A stretch of 64,000 nucleotides of DNA from Megachile rotundata (Eukaryota; Arthropoda; Insecta; Hymenoptera; Megachilidae). The position numbers and the translations under genes are program-made. Positions 33,271 to 50,499 of the stretch are shown here, piece after piece. A model generated the notes under the pieces. The model searched no databases and had not been told where the DNA came from. It saw only the letters and a program-made list of their open reading frames with translations. Location of the stretch: assembly GCF_050947335.1 (NCBI RefSeq), contig NC_134988.1, positions 992,001-1,056,000 of the forward strand, in the 5' to 3' direction. The number at the start of each line of letters is the position of its first letter. Within the stretch, counting starts at the first letter, position 1.

Positions 33271-36200
33271 CAATCTCCCAAATACAATCTCCCAAATACA
33301 ATCATACAATCACAATCATACAATCACAATCATACAATCACAATCATACAATCACAATCATACTATCACAATCATACAATCACAATCATACAATCACAAT
33401 CATACAATCACAATCATACATTCAAAATCATGCAATCACAACCATACAATCACAATCATGCAATCACAATCATACAATCACAATCATACATTCAAAATCA
33501 TGCAATCACAATCATACATTCAAAATCATGCAATCACAATCATACAATCACAATCATGCAATCACAATCATACAATCACAATCATACAATCACAATCATA
33601 CAATCACAATCATACAATCACTATCATACAATCACAATCATACAATCACAATCATACAATCGCAATCATACAATCGAATTCATACAATCGCAATCATACA
33701 ATCACAATCATACAATCGCAATCATACAATCACAATCATACAATCACAATCATACAATCACAATCATACAATCGAATTCATACAATCGCAATCATACAAT
33801 CGCAATCATACAATTACAATCTCCCAAATACAATCTCCCAAATACAATCATACAATCACAATCATACAATCACAATCATACAATCACAATCATACAATCA
33901 CAATCATACTATCACAATCATACAATCACAATCATACAATCACAATCATACAATCACAATCATACAATCACAATCATACATTCAAAATCATGCAATCACA
34001 ACCATACAATCACAATCATGCAATCACAATCATACAATCACAATCATACATTCAAAATCATGCAATCACAATCATACAATCACAATCATGCAATCACAAT
34101 CATACAATCACAATCATACAATCACAATCATACAATCACAATCATACAATCACAATCATACAATCACAATCATACAATCACAATCATACAATCACAATCA
34201 TACAATCACAATCATACAATCACTATCATACAATCACAATCATACAATCACAATCATACAATCGCAAGCATACAATCACATTCATACAATCTCAATCATA
34301 CAATCTCAATCATACAATCACAATCATACAATTACAATCATATAATTACAATCATACAATCACAATCATACAATCACTATCATACAATCACAATCATACA
34401 ATCACAATCATACAATCGCAATCATACAATCGAATTCATACAATCGCAATCATACAATCACAATCATACAATCGCAATCATACAATCACAATCATACAAT
34501 TACAATCATACAATCACAATCATACAATCGAATTCATACAATCGCAATCTTGCAATCACAATCATACAATCGCAATCATACAATTACAATCTCCCAAATA
34601 CAATCTCCCAAAAACAATCATACAATCACAATCATACAATCACAATCATACAATCACAATCATACAATCACAATCATACTATCACAATCATACAATCACA
34701 ATCATACAATCACAATCATACAATCACAATCATACAATCACAATCATACATTCAAAATCATGCAATCACAACCATACAATCACAATCATGCAATCACAAT
34801 CATACAATCACAATCATACATTCAAAATCATGCAATCACAATCATACAATCACAATCATGCAATCACAATCATACAATCACAATCATACAATCACAATCA
34901 TACAATCACAATCATACAATCACAATCATACAATCACTATCATACAATCACAATCATACAATCACAATCATACAATCGCAAGCATACAATCACATTCATA
35001 CAATCTCAATCATACAATCTCAATCATACAATCACAATCATACAATTACAATCATACAATTACAATCATACAACCACAATCATACAATCACAATCATACA
35101 TTCAAAATCATGCAATCACAATCATACAATCACAATCATACAATCACAATCATACAATCGCAATCATACAATCGAATTCATACAATCGCAATCATACAAT
35201 CACAATCATACAATCGCAATCATACAATCACAATCATACAATCACAATCATACAATCACAATCATACAATCGAATTCATACAATCGCAATCATACAATCG
35301 CAATCATACAATCGCAATCATACGATTACAATCTCCCAAATACAATCTCCCAAATACAATCATACAATCACAATCATACAATCACAATCATACAATCACA
35401 ATCATACAATCACAATCATACTATCACAATCATACAATCACAATCATACAATCACAATCATACAATCACAATCATACAATCACAATCATACAATCGCAAT
35501 CATACAATCGAATTCATACAATCGCAATCATACAATCACAATCATACAATCGCAATCATACAATCACAATCATACAATCACAATCATACAATCACAATCA
35601 TACAATCGAATTCATACAATCGCAATCATACAATCGCAATCATACAATCGCAATCATACAATCGCAATCATACAATTACAATCTCCCAAATACAATCTCC
35701 CAAATACAATCATACAGTCACAATCATACAATCACAATCATACAATCACAATCATACAATCTCAATCATACTATCACAATCATACAATCACAATCATACA
35801 ATCACAATCATACAATCACAATCATACAATCACAATCATACATTCAAAATCATGCAATCACAACCATACAATCACAATCATGCAATCACAATCATACAAT
35901 CACAATCAGACATTCAAAATCATGCAATCACAATCATACAATCACAATCATGCAATCACAATCATAGAATCACAATCATACAATCACAATCATACAATCA
36001 CAATCATACAATCACAATCATACAATCACAATCATACAATCACAATCATACAATCACAATCATACAATCACAATCATACAATCACAATCATACAATCACA
36101 ATCATACAATCACAATCATGCAATCACAATCATACAATCATAATCATACAATTACAATCATACAATCACAATCATACAATCACTATCATACAATCACAAT

Positions 36201-37760
36201 CATACAATCACAATCATACAATCGCAATCATACAATCGAATTCATACAATCGCAATCATACAATCACAATCATACAATCGCAATCATACAATCGCAATCA
36301 TACAATCACAATCATACAATCACAATCATACAATCACAATCATACAATCGAATTCATACAATCGCAATCATACAATCGCAATCATACAATCGCAATCATA
36401 CAATTACAATCTCCCAAATACAATCTCCCAAATACAATCATACAATCACAATCATACAATCAGAATCATACAATCACAATCATACAATCACAATCATACT
36501 ATCACAATCATACAATCACAATCATACAATCACAATCATACAATCACAATCATACAATCACAATCATACATTCAAAATCATGCAATCACAACCATACAAT
36601 CACAATCATGCAATCACAATCATACAATCACAATCATACATTCAAAATCATGCAATCACAACCATACAATCACAATCATACAATCTCAATCATACAATCT
36701 CAATCATACAATCACAATCATACAATCATAATCATACAATTACAATCATACATCACAATCATACAATCACAATCATACAATCACAATCATACAATCACAA
36801 TCATGCAACAACAATCATACATTCAAAATCATGCAATCACAATCATAGAATCACAATCATGCAATCACAATCATACAATCGAATTCGTACAATCGCAATC
36901 TTGCAATCACAATCATACAATCGCAATCATACAATTACAATCTCCCAAATACAATCTCCCAAAAACAATCATACAATCACAATCATACAATCACAATCAT
37001 ACAATCACAATCATACAATCACAATCATACTATCACAATCATACAATCACAATCATACAATCACAATCATACAATCACAATCATACATTCAAAATCATGC
37101 AATCACAACCATACAATCACAATCATGCAATCACAATCATACAATCACAATCATACATTCAAAATCATGCAATCACAATCATACAATCACAATCATACAA
37201 TCACAATCATACAATCACAATCATACAATCACAATCATACAATCACTATCATACAATCACAATCATACAATCACAATCATACAATCGCAAGCATACAATC
37301 ACATTCATACAATCTCAATCATACAATCTCAATCATACAATCACAATCATACAATTACAATCATACAATTACAATCATACAACCACAATCATACAATCAC
37401 AATCATACATTCAAAATCATGCAATCACAATCATACAATCACAATCATACAATCGCAAGCATACAATCACATTCATACAATCTCAATCATACAATCACAA
37501 TCATACAATCACAATCATACAATCGAATTCATACAATCGCAATCATACAATCGCAATCATACAATCGCAATCATACAATCGCAATCATACAATCGCAATC
37601 ATACAATTACAATCTCCCAAATACAATCTCCCAAATACAATCATACAATCACAATCATACAATCACAATCATACAATCACAATCATACAATCACAATCAT
37701 ACTATCACAATCATACAATCACAATCATACAATCACAATCATACAATCAGAATCATACAA
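33271..37760 (+). repeat. Satellite segment of ~0.7-0.8-kb modules, second block set
   Basis: C-rich clusters near 33,272, 33,820, 34,590, 35,330, 35,690, 36,410, 36,940 and 37,615 mark the modules. The segment repeats 29.5-31.2 kb: position 34,550 aligns with 30,813 (offset 3,737) and with 28,195 (offset 6,355). Both offsets are a multiple of 14 minus 1, matching the one deletion at 32,845. The CAGAC variant is at 35,908. The GCAACAACAATC variant at 36,805 starts a family that recurs at 44,206 and 51,599. Confidence 0.86.
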
Positions 37761-40361
37761 TCACAATCATACATTCAAAATCATGCAATCACAACCATAC
37801 AATCACAATCATGCAATCACAATCATACAATCACAATCAGACATTCAAAATCATGCAATCACAATCATACAATCACAATCATGCAATCACAATCATAGAA
37901 TCACAATCATACAATCACAATCATACAATCACAATCATACAATCACAATCATACAATCACAATCATACAATCACAATCATACAATCACAATCATACAATC
38001 ACAATCATACAATCACAATCATACAATCACAATCATACAATCACAATCATACAATCACAATCATACAATCACAATCATACAATCACAATCATACATTCAA
38101 AATCAAGCAATCACAACCATACAATCACAATCATGCAATCACAATCATACAACCACAATCATACATTCAAAATCATGCAATCACAATCATACAATCACAA
38201 TCATGCAATCACAATCATACAATCACAATCATACAATCACAATCATACAATCACAATCATACAATCACAATCATACAATCACAATCATACAATCACAATC
38301 ATACAATCACAATCATACAATCACTATCATACAATCACAATCATACAATCACAATCATACAATCGCAAGCATACAATCACATTCATACAATCTCAATCAT
38401 ACAATCACAATCATACAATTACAATTATACAATTACAATCATACAATCACAATCATACAATCACTATCATACAATCACAATCATACAATCACAATCATAC
38501 AATCGCAATCATACAATCGAATTCATACAATCGCAATCATACAATCACAATCATACAATCGCAATCATACAATCACAATCATAAAATCGCAATCATACAA
38601 TTACAATCTCCCAAATACAATCTCCCAAATACAATCTCCCAAATACAATCATACAATCACAATCATGCAACCACAATCATACAATCACAATCATGCAATC
38701 ACAATCATACATTCAAAATCATGCAATCACAATCATACAATCACAATCATACAATCACAATCATACAATCACAATCATACAATCACAATCATACAATCAC
38801 AATCATACAATCACAATCATACAATCACAATCATACAATCATAATCATACAATTACAATCATACATCACAATCATACAATCACAATCATACAATCGCAAT
38901 CATACAATTACAATCTCCCAAATACAATCATACAATCACAATCATACAATCACAATCATACAATCACAATCATACAATCACAATCACACTATCACAATCA
39001 TACAATCACAATCATACAATCACAATCATACAATTACAATCATACAATCACAATCATACATTCAAAATCATGCAATCACAACCATACAATCACAATCATG
39101 CAATCACAATCATACAATCACAATCATACATTCAAAATCATGCAATCACAATCATACAATCACAATCATACAATCACAATCATACAATCACAATCATAGA
39201 ATCACAATCATACAATCACAATCATACAATCACAATCATACAATCACAATCATACAATCACAATCATACAATCACAATCATACAATCACAATCATACAAT
39301 CACAATCATACAATCACAATCATGCAATCACAAAAATACAATCATAATCATACAATCACAATCATACAACCGCAATCATACAATCACAATCATACAATCA
39401 TAATCATACAATCACAATCATACAATCATAATCATACAATTACAATCATACATCACAATCATACAATCACAATCATACAATCGCAATCATACAATTACAA
39501 TCTCCCAAATACAATCTCCCAAATACAATCATACAATCACAATCATACAATCACAATCATACAATCACAATCATACAATCACAATCATACTATCACAATC
39601 ATACAATCACAATCATACAATCACAATCATACAATCACAATCATACAATCACAATCATACATTCAAAATCATGCAATCACAACCATACAATCACAATCAT
39701 GCAATCACAATCATACAATCACAATCATACATTCAAAATCATGCAATCACAATCATACAATCACAATCATGCAATCACAATCATACAATCACAATCATAC
39801 AAGCACAATCATACAATCACAATCATACAATCACAATCATACAATCACAATCATACAATCGCAATCATACAATCACAATCATACAATCACTATCATACAA
39901 TCACAATCATACAATCACAATCATACAATCGCAAGCATACAATCACATTCATACAATCTCAATCATACAATCTCAATCATACAATCACAATCATACAATT
40001 ACAATCATACAATTACAATCATACAATCACAATCACACAATCACTATCATACAATCACAATCATACAATCACAATCATACAATCGCAATCATACAATCGA
40101 ATTCATACAATCGCAATCATACAATCACAATCATACAATCGCAATCATACAATCACAATCATACAATCACAATCATACAATCACAATCATACAATCGAAT
40201 TCATACAATCGCAATCATACAATCGCAATCATACAATCGCAATCATACAATTACAATCTCCCAAATACAATCTCCCAAATACAATCATACAATCACAATC
40301 ATACAATCACAATCATACAATCACAATCATACTATCACAATCATACAATCACAATCATACA
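37761..40361 (+). repeat. 2,602-bp tandem block, copy 1
   Basis: Landmarks recur 2,602 bp downstream without change: CAGAC at 37,840 and 40,442, a 13-unit pure canonical run at 37,911-38,092 and 40,513-40,694, the three-unit C-rich cluster at 38,603 and 41,205, ACATC deletions at 38,863/41,465 and 39,450/42,052, and CAAAAAT at 39,332/41,934. The period is 14 x 186 minus 2, which equals the two single-base deletions it contains. Left of about 37,760 the match is broken by a 28-bp (two-unit) difference. Boundaries are approximate because satellite flanks satellite. Confidence 0.93.
37911..38092 (+). repeat. Longest canonical runs: 13 perfect units
   Basis: Thirteen consecutive perfect ACAATCACAATCAT units lie here, repeated in the tandem copy at 40,513-40,694. 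Among the stretches I checked these are the longest variant-free runs, which makes them the best guide to the current consensus. Confidence 0.9.
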
Positions 40362-43100
40362 ATCACAATCATACATTCAAAATCATGCAATCACAACCAT
40401 ACAATCACAATCATGCAATCACAATCATACAATCACAATCAGACATTCAAAATCATGCAATCACAATCATACAATCACAATCATGCAATCACAATCATAG
40501 AATCACAATCATACAATCACAATCATACAATCACAATCATACAATCACAATCATACAATCACAATCATACAATCACAATCATACAATCACAATCATACAA
40601 TCACAATCATACAATCACAATCATACAATCACAATCATACAATCACAATCATACAATCACAATCATACAATCACAATCATACAATCACAATCATACATTC
40701 AAAATCAAGCAATCACAACCATACAATCACAATCATGCAATCACAATCATACAACCACAATCATACATTCAAAATCATGCAATCACAATCATACAATCAC
40801 AATCATGCAATCACAATCATACAATCACAATCATACAATCACAATCATACAATCACAATCATACAATCACAATCATACAATCACAATCATACAATCACAA
40901 TCATACAATCACAATCATACAATCACTATCATACAATCACAATCATACAATCACAATCATACAATCGCAAGCATACAATCACATTCATACAATCTCAATC
41001 ATACAATCACAATCATACAATTACAATCATACAATTACAATCATACAATCACAATCATACAATCACTATCATACAATCACAATCATACAATCACAATCAT
41101 ACAATCGCAATCATACAATCGAATTCATACAATCGCAATCATACAATCACAATCATACAATCGCAATCATACAATCACAATCATAAAATCGCAATCATAC
41201 AATTACAATCTCCCAAATACAATCTCCCAAATACAATCTCCCAAATACAATCATACAATCACAATCATGCAACCACAATCATACAATCACAATCATGCAA
41301 TCACAATCATACATTCAAAATCATGCAATCACAATCATACAATCACAATCATACAATCACAATCATACAATCACAATCATACAATCACAATCATACAATC
41401 ACAATCATACAATCACAATCATACAATCACAATCATACAATCATAATCATACAATTACAATCATACATCACAATCATACAATCACAATCATACAATCGCA
41501 ATCATACAATTACAATCTCCCAAATACAATCATACAATCACAATCATACAATCACAATCATACAATCACAATCATACAATCACAATCACACTATCACAAT
41601 CATACAATCACAATCATACAATCACAATCATACAATTACAATCATACAATCACAATCATACATTCAAAATCATGCAATCACAACCATACAATCACAATCA
41701 TGCAATCACAATCATACAATCACAATCATACATTCAAAATCATGCAATCACAATCATACAATCACAATCATACAATCACAATCATACAATCACAATCATA
41801 GAATCACAATCATACAATCACAATCATACAATCACAATCATACAATCACAATCATACAATCACAATCATACAATCACAATCATACAATCACAATCATACA
41901 ATCACAATCATACAATCACAATCATGCAATCACAAAAATACAATCATAATCATACAATCACAATCATACAACCGCAATCATACAATCACAATCATACAAT
42001 CATAATCATACAATCACAATCATACAATCATAATCATACAATTACAATCATACATCACAATCATACAATCACAATCATACAATCGCAATCATACAATTAC
42101 AATCTCCCAAATACAATCTCCCAAATACAATCATACAATCACAATCATACAATCACAATCATACAATCACAATCATACAATCACAATCATACTATCACAA
42201 TCATACAATCACAATCATACAATCACAATCATACAATCACAATCATACAATCACAATCATACATTCAAAATCATGCAATCACAACCATACAATCACAATC
42301 ATGCAATCACAATCATACAATCACAATCATACATTCAAAATCATGCAATCACAATCATACAATCACAATCATGCAATCACAATCATACAATCACAATCAT
42401 ACAAGCACAATCATACAATCACAATCATACAATCACAATCATACAATCACAATCATACAATCGCAATCATACAATCACAATCATACAATCACTATCATAC
42501 AATCACAATCATACAATCACAATCATACAATCGCAAGCATACAATCACATTCATACAATCTCAATCATACAATCTCAATCATACAATCACAATCATACAA
42601 TTACAATCATACAATTACAATCATACAATCACAATCACACAATCACTATCATACAATCACAATCATACAATCACAATCATACAATCGCAATCATACAATC
42701 GAATTCATACAATCGCAATCATACAATCACAATCATACAATCGCAATCATACAATCACAATCATACAATCACAATCATACAATCACAATCATACAATCGA
42801 ATTCATACAATCGCAATCATACAATCGCAATCATACAATCGCAATCATACAATTACAATCTCCCAAATACAATCTCCCAAATACAATCATACAATCACAA
42901 TCATACAATCACAATCATACAATCACAATCATACTATCACAATCATACAATCACAATCATACAATCACAATCATACATTCAAAATCATGCAATCACAACC
43001 ATACAATCACAATCATGCAATCACAATCATACAATCACAATCATACATTCAAAATCATGCAATCACAATCATACAATCACAATCATGCAATCACAATCAT
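40362..43100 (+). repeat. 2,602-bp tandem block, copy 2 plus short overlap
   Basis: This is copy 2 of the tandem described at 37,761. Similarity carries on for about 0.1 kb beyond one full period: ACTATC at 40,332 aligns with 42,934, but G at 40,442 aligns with T at 43,044 and the TAG at about 40,498 aligns with TAC at about 43,100. Beyond that the order of variants diverges. The unit content of the two copies looks nearly identical, which suggests a recent unequal exchange (inference) or an assembly duplication. Confidence 0.92.
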
Positions 43101-45860
43101 ACAATCACAATCATACAATCACAATCATACAATCACAATCATACAATCACAATCATACAATCACAATCATACAATCACAATCATACAATCACAATCATAC
43201 AATCACAATCATACAATCACAATCATACAATCACTATCATACAATCACAATCATACAATCACAATCATATAATCGCAAGCATACAATCACATTCATACAA
43301 TCTCAATCATACAATCTCAATCATACAATCACAATCATACAATTACAATCATACAATTACAATCATACAATCACAATCATACAATCACAATCATACATTC
43401 AAAATCATGCAATCACAATCATACAATCACAATCATGCAATCACAATCATACAATCACAATCATACAATCACAATCATACAATCACAATCATACAATCAC
43501 AGTCATACAATCGCAAGCATACAATCATATTCATACAATCTCAATCATACAATCTCAATCATACAATCACAATCATACAATTACAATCATACAATTACAA
43601 TCATACAATCACAATCATACAATCACTATCATACAATCACAATCATACAATCACAATCATACAATCGCAATCATACAATCGAATTCATACAATCGCAATC
43701 ATACAATCACAATCATACAATCGCAATCATACAATCACAATCATACAATCACAATCATACAATCACAATCATACAATCGAATTCATACAATCGCAATCAT
43801 ACAATCGCAATCATACAATCGCAATCATACAATTACAATCTCCCAAATACAATCATACAATCACAATCATACAATCAGAATCATACAATCACAATCATAC
43901 AATCACAATCATACTATCACAATCATACAATCACAATCATACAATCACAATCATACAATCACAATCATACATTCAAAATCATGCAATCACAACCATACAA
44001 TCACAATCATGCAATCACAATCATACAATCACAATCATACATTCAAAATCATGCAATCACAACCATACAATCACAATCATACAATCTCAATCATACAATC
44101 TCAATCATACAATCACAATCATACAATCATAATCATACAATTACAATCATACATCACAATCATACAATCACAATCATACAATCACAATCATACAATCACA
44201 ATCATGCAACAACAATCATACATTCAAAATCATGCAATCACAATCATAGAATCACAATCATGCAATCACAATCATACAATCATAATCATACAATCACAAT
44301 CATGCAATCACAATCATACAATCATAATCATACAATCACAATCATACAATCACAATCGTACAATCACAATCGTACAATCACAATCGTACAATCACAATCG
44401 CACAACCACAATCAGACAATCACAATCATACAATCACAATCATACAATCACAATCATACAATCACAATCATACAATCACAATCATGCAATCACAATCATA
44501 CATTCAAAATCATGCAATCACAATCATACAATCACAATCATGCAATCACAATCATACAATCATAATCATACAATTACAATCATACAATCATAATCATACA
44601 ATCACAATCATACAATCACAATCATACAATCACAATCATACTATCACAATCATACAATCACAATCATACAATCACAATCATACAATCACAATCATACATT
44701 CAAAATCATGCAATCACAACCATACAATCACAATCATGCAATCACAATCATACAATCACAATCATACATTCAAAATCATGCAATCACAATCATACAATCA
44801 CAATCATGCAATCACAATCATACAATCACAATCATACAATCACAATCATACAATCACAATCATACAATCACAATCATACAATCAGAATCATACAATCACA
44901 ATCATACAATCACAATCATACAATCACAATCATACAATCACAATCATACAATCACTATCATACAATCACAATCATACAATCACAATCATACAATCGCAAG
45001 CATACAATCACATTCATACAATCTCAATCATACAATCTCAATCATACAATCACAATAATACAATTACAATCATACAATTACAATCATACAACCACAATCA
45101 TACAATCACAATCATACATTCAAAATCATGCAATCACAATCATACAATCACAATCATACAATCGCAATCATACAATTACAATCTCCCAAATACAATCTCC
45201 CAAATACAATCATACAATAACAATCATACAATCACAATCATACAATCACAATCATACAATCACAATCATACTATCACAATCATGCAATCACAATCATACA
45301 ATCACAATCATACAATCACAATCATACAATCACAATCATACATTCAAAATCATGCAATCACAACCATACAATCACAATCATGCAATCACAATCATACAAT
45401 CGCAATCATACATTCAAAATCATGCAATCACAATCATACAATCACAATCATGCAATCACAATCATACAATCACAATCATACAATCACAATCGTACAATCA
45501 CAATCATACAATCACAATCATACAATCACAATCATACAATCACAATCATACAATCACAATCATACAATCACTATCATACAATCACAATCATACAATCACA
45601 ATCATACAATCGCAAGCATACAATCACATTCATACAATCTCAATCATACAATCTCAATCATACAATCACAATCATACAATTACAATCATACAATTACAAT
45701 CATACAATCACAATCATACCATCACTATCATACAATCACAATCATACAATCACAATCATACAATCGCAATCACACAATCGAATTCATACAATCGCAATCA
45801 TACAATCACAATCATACATTCGCAATCATACAATCACAATCATACAATCGCAATCATACA
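43101..45860 (+). repeat. ~7-kb-spaced satellite block, left copy
   Basis: This block recurs at 50.8-52.9 kb. Exact pairs at offset 7,393 are CATATTC (43,528/50,921), ACATC (44,151/51,544), GCAACAACA (44,206/51,599) and the first CGTAC (44,357/51,750). Further right the offset falls to 7,169 (AATAATAC, 45,054/52,223) and 7,015 (GCAATCACAC, 45,766/52,781). The right copy has therefore lost 16 and then 11 units. The left part also pairs with 36.1-36.9 kb at offset 7,401-7,415. Confidence 0.88.
44340..44425 (+). repeat. Cluster of CACAATCGTAC units
   Basis: Three successive units end in CGT instead of CAT, followed by one CGCAC unit, an ACAACC and a CAGAC. The cluster recurs at 51,733-51,818. 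It is the densest CpG patch of this type that I saw. Confidence 0.88.
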
Positions 45861-45863
45861 ATT

Positions 45864-45919
45864 ACAATCTCCCAAATACAATCTCCCAAATACAATCTCC
45901 CAAATACAATCTCCCAAAT
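45864..45919 (+). repeat. Four-unit C-rich cluster
   Basis: Four consecutive ACAATCTCCCAAAT units are followed by AAGTTATGC, a derivative of the ATTATGC variant seen after the sibling clusters. Confidence 0.95.
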
Positions 45920-48900
45920 ACAATCATACAATCACAATCATACAACCACAATCATACAATCACAATCATGCAATCACAATCATACATTCAAAGTTATGCA
46001 ATCACAATCATACAATCACAATCATACAATCACAATCATACAATCACAATCATACAATCACAATCATACAATCACAATCATACAATCACAATCACACTAT
46101 CACAATCATACAATCACAATCATACAATCGCAATCATACAATCACAATCATACAATCACTATCATACAATCACAATCATACAATCACAATCATACAATCG
46201 CAAGCATACAATCACATTCATACAACCTCAATCATACAATCTCAATCATACAATCACAATCATACAATTACAATCATACAATTACAATCATACAATCACA
46301 ATCATACAATCACTATCATACAATCACAATCATACAATCACAATCATACAATCGCAATCATACAATCGAATTCATACAATCGCAATCATACAATCACAAT
46401 CATACAATCGCAATCATACAATCACAATCATACAATCACAATCATACAATCACAATCATACAATCACAATCATACAATCGAATTCATACAATCGCAATCA
46501 TACAATCGCAATCATACAATCGCAATCATACGATTACAATCTCCCAAATACAATCTCCCAAATACAATCATACAATCACAATCATACAATCACAATCATA
46601 CAAACACAATCATACAATCACAATCATACTATCACAATCATACAATCACAATCATACAATCACAATCATACAATCACAATCATACATTCAAAATCATGCA
46701 ATCACAACCATACAATCACAATCATGCAATCACAATCATACAATCACAATCATACATTCAAAATCATGCAATCACAATCATACAATCACAATCATGCAAT
46801 CACAATCATACAATCACAATCATACAATCACAATCATACAATCACAATCATACAATCACAATCATACAATCACAATCATACAATCACAATCATACAATCA
46901 CAATCATACAATCACAATCATACAATCACTATCATACAATCACAATCATACAATCACAATCATACAATCGCAAGCATACAATCACATTCATACAATCTCA
47001 ATCATACAATCTCAATCATACAATCACAATCATACAATTACAATCATACAATTACAATCATACAATCACAATCATACAATCACAATCATACATTCAAAAT
47101 CATTCAATCACAATCATACAATCACAATCATGCAATCACAATCATACAATCACAATCATACAATCACAATCATACAATCACAATCATACAATCGCAAGCA
47201 TACAATCACATTCATACAATCTCAATCATACAATCTCAATCATACAATCACAATCATACAATTATAATCATGCAATTACAATCATACAATCACAATCATA
47301 CAATCACTATCATACAATCACAATCATACAATCGCAATCATACAACCGCAATCATACAATCGAATTCATACAATCGCAATCATACAATCACAATCATACA
47401 ATCGCAATCATACAATCACAATCATACAATCACAATCATACAATCACAATCATACAATCGAATTCATACAATCGCAATCATACAATCGCAATCATACAAT
47501 TACAATCTCCCAAATACAATCTCCCAAATACAATCATACAATCACAATCATACAATCACAATCATACAATCACAATCATACAATCACAATCATACAATCA
47601 CAATCATACTATCACAATCATACAATCACAATCATACAATCACAATCATACAATCACAATCATACAATCACAATCATACATTCAAAATCATGCAATCACA
47701 ACCATACAATCACAATCATGCAATTACAATCATACAATCACAATAATACATTCAAAATCATGCAATCACAATCATACAATCACAATCATGCAATCACAAT
47801 CATACAATCACAATCATACAATCACAATCATACAATCACAATCATACAATCACAATCATACAATCACAATCATACAATCACAATCATACAATCACAATCA
47901 TACAATCACTATCATACAATCACAATCATACAATCACAATCATACAATCGCAAGCATACAATCACATTCATACAATCTCAATCATACAATCTCAATCATA
48001 CAATCACAATCATACAATTACAATCATATAATTACAATCATACAATCACAATCATACAATCACTATCATACAATCACAATCATACAATCACAATCATACA
48101 ATCGCAATCATACAATCGAATTCATACAATCGCAATCATACAATCACAATCATACAATCGCAATCATACAATCACAATCATACAATCACAATCATACAAT
48201 CACAATCATACAATCACAATCATACAATCGAATTCATACAATCGCAATCATGCAATCACAATCATACAATCGCAATCATACAATTACAATCTCCCAAATA
48301 CAATCTCCCAAAAACAATCATACAATCAGAATCATACAATCACAATCATACAATTACAATCATACAATCACAATCATACTATCACAATCATACAATCACA
48401 ATCATACAATCACAATCATACAATCACAATCATACAATCACAATCATACAATCACAATCATACATTCAAAATCATGCAATCACAACCATACAATCACAAT
48501 CATGCAATCACAATCATACAATCACAATCATACATTCAAAATCATGCAATCACAATCATACAATCACAATCATGCAATCACAATCATACAATCACAATCA
48601 TACAATCACAATCATACAATCACAATCATACAATCACAATCATACAATCACAATCATACAATCACAATCATACAATTACAATCATACAATTACAATCATA
48701 CAACCACAATCATACAATCACAATCATACATTCAAAATCATGCAATCACAATCATACAATCACAATCATACAATCGCAATCATACAATCGAATTCATACA
48801 ATCGCAATCATACAATCACAATCATACAATCGCAATCATACAATCACAATCATACAATCACAATCATACAATCACAATCATACAATCGAATTCATACAAT

Positions 48901-50443
48901 CGCAATCATACAATCGCAATCATACAATCGCAATCATACGATTACAATCTCCCAAATACAATCTCCCAATTACAATCTCCCAAATACAATCATACAATCA
49001 CAATCATACAATCACAATCATACAATCACAATCATGCAATCACAATCATACAATCACAATCATACAATCACAATCATACAATCACAATCATACTATCACA
49101 ATCATACAATCACAATCATACAATCACAATCATACAATCACAATCATACAATCACAATCATACATTCAAAATCATGCAATCACAACCATACAATCACAAT
49201 CATGCAATCACAATCATACAATCACAATCATACATTCAAAATCATGCAATCACAATCATACAATCACAATCATGCAATCACAATCATACAATCACAATCA
49301 TACAATCACAATCATACAATCACAATCATACTATCACAATCATACAATCACAATCATACAATCACAATCATACAATCACAATCATACAATCACAATCATA
49401 CAATCACAATCATACAATCACAATCATACAATCACAATCATACAATCACAATCATACAATCACTATCATACAATCACAATCATACAATCACAATCATACA
49501 ATCGCAAGCATACAATCACATTCATACAATCTCAATCATACAATCTCAATCATACAATCACAATCATACATTCAAAATCATGCAATCACAATCATACAAT
49601 CACAATCATGCAATCACAATCATACAATCACAATCATACAATCACAATCATGCAATCACAATCATACAATCACAATCATACAATCACAATCATACATTCA
49701 GAATCATGCAATCACAACCATACAATCACAATCATGCAATCACAATCATACAATCACAATCATACATTCAAAATCATGCAATCACAATCATACAATCACA
49801 TTCATGCAATCACAAAATCATACAATCACAATCATACTATCACAATCATGCAATCACAATCATACAATCACAATCATACAATCACAATCATACATTCAAA
49901 ATCATGCAATCACAACCATACAATCACAATCATGCAATCACAATCATACAATCACAATCATACATTCAAAATCATGCAATCACAATCATACAATCACAAT
50001 CATGCAATCACAATCATACAATCACAATCATACAATCACAATCGTACAATCACAATCATACAATCACAATCATACAATCACAATCATACAATCACAATCA
50101 TACAATCACAATCATACAATCACTATCATACAATCACAATCATACAATCACAATCATACAATCGCAAGCATACAATCACATTCATACAATCTCAATCATA
50201 CAATCTCAATCATACAATCACAATCATACAATTACAATCATACAATTACAATCATACAATCACAATCATACAATCACTATCATACAATCACAATCATACA
50301 ATCACAATCATACAATCGCAATCATACAATCGAATTCATACAATCGCAATCATACAATCACAATCATACAATCGCAATCATACAATCACAATCATACAAT
50401 CGCAATCATACAATCACAATCATACAATCGCAATCATACAATT

Positions 50444-50499
50444 ACAATCTCCCAAATACAATCTCCCAAATACAATCTCCCAAATACAATCTCCCAAAT
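50444..50499 (+). repeat. Four-unit C-rich cluster
   Basis: Four consecutive C-rich units lie here, followed by ATTATGC at 50,573. The spacing from the cluster at 45,864 is 4,580 bp, 14 x 327 plus 2, reflecting the 2-base insertion at 49,811. Confidence 0.95.

Noticed and set aside
26921..34345. Open frame of 2,474 codons and the many other long forward frames, read as His/Asn/Gln-rich repeat proteins
   Set aside because: All three forward frames are open and give the same peptide because the unit is stop-free and 14 bp long. There is no frame preference, ribosome or promoter context, domain, signal peptide or intron structure, and 1- and 2-base indels do not disturb any protein. They are composition artefacts.
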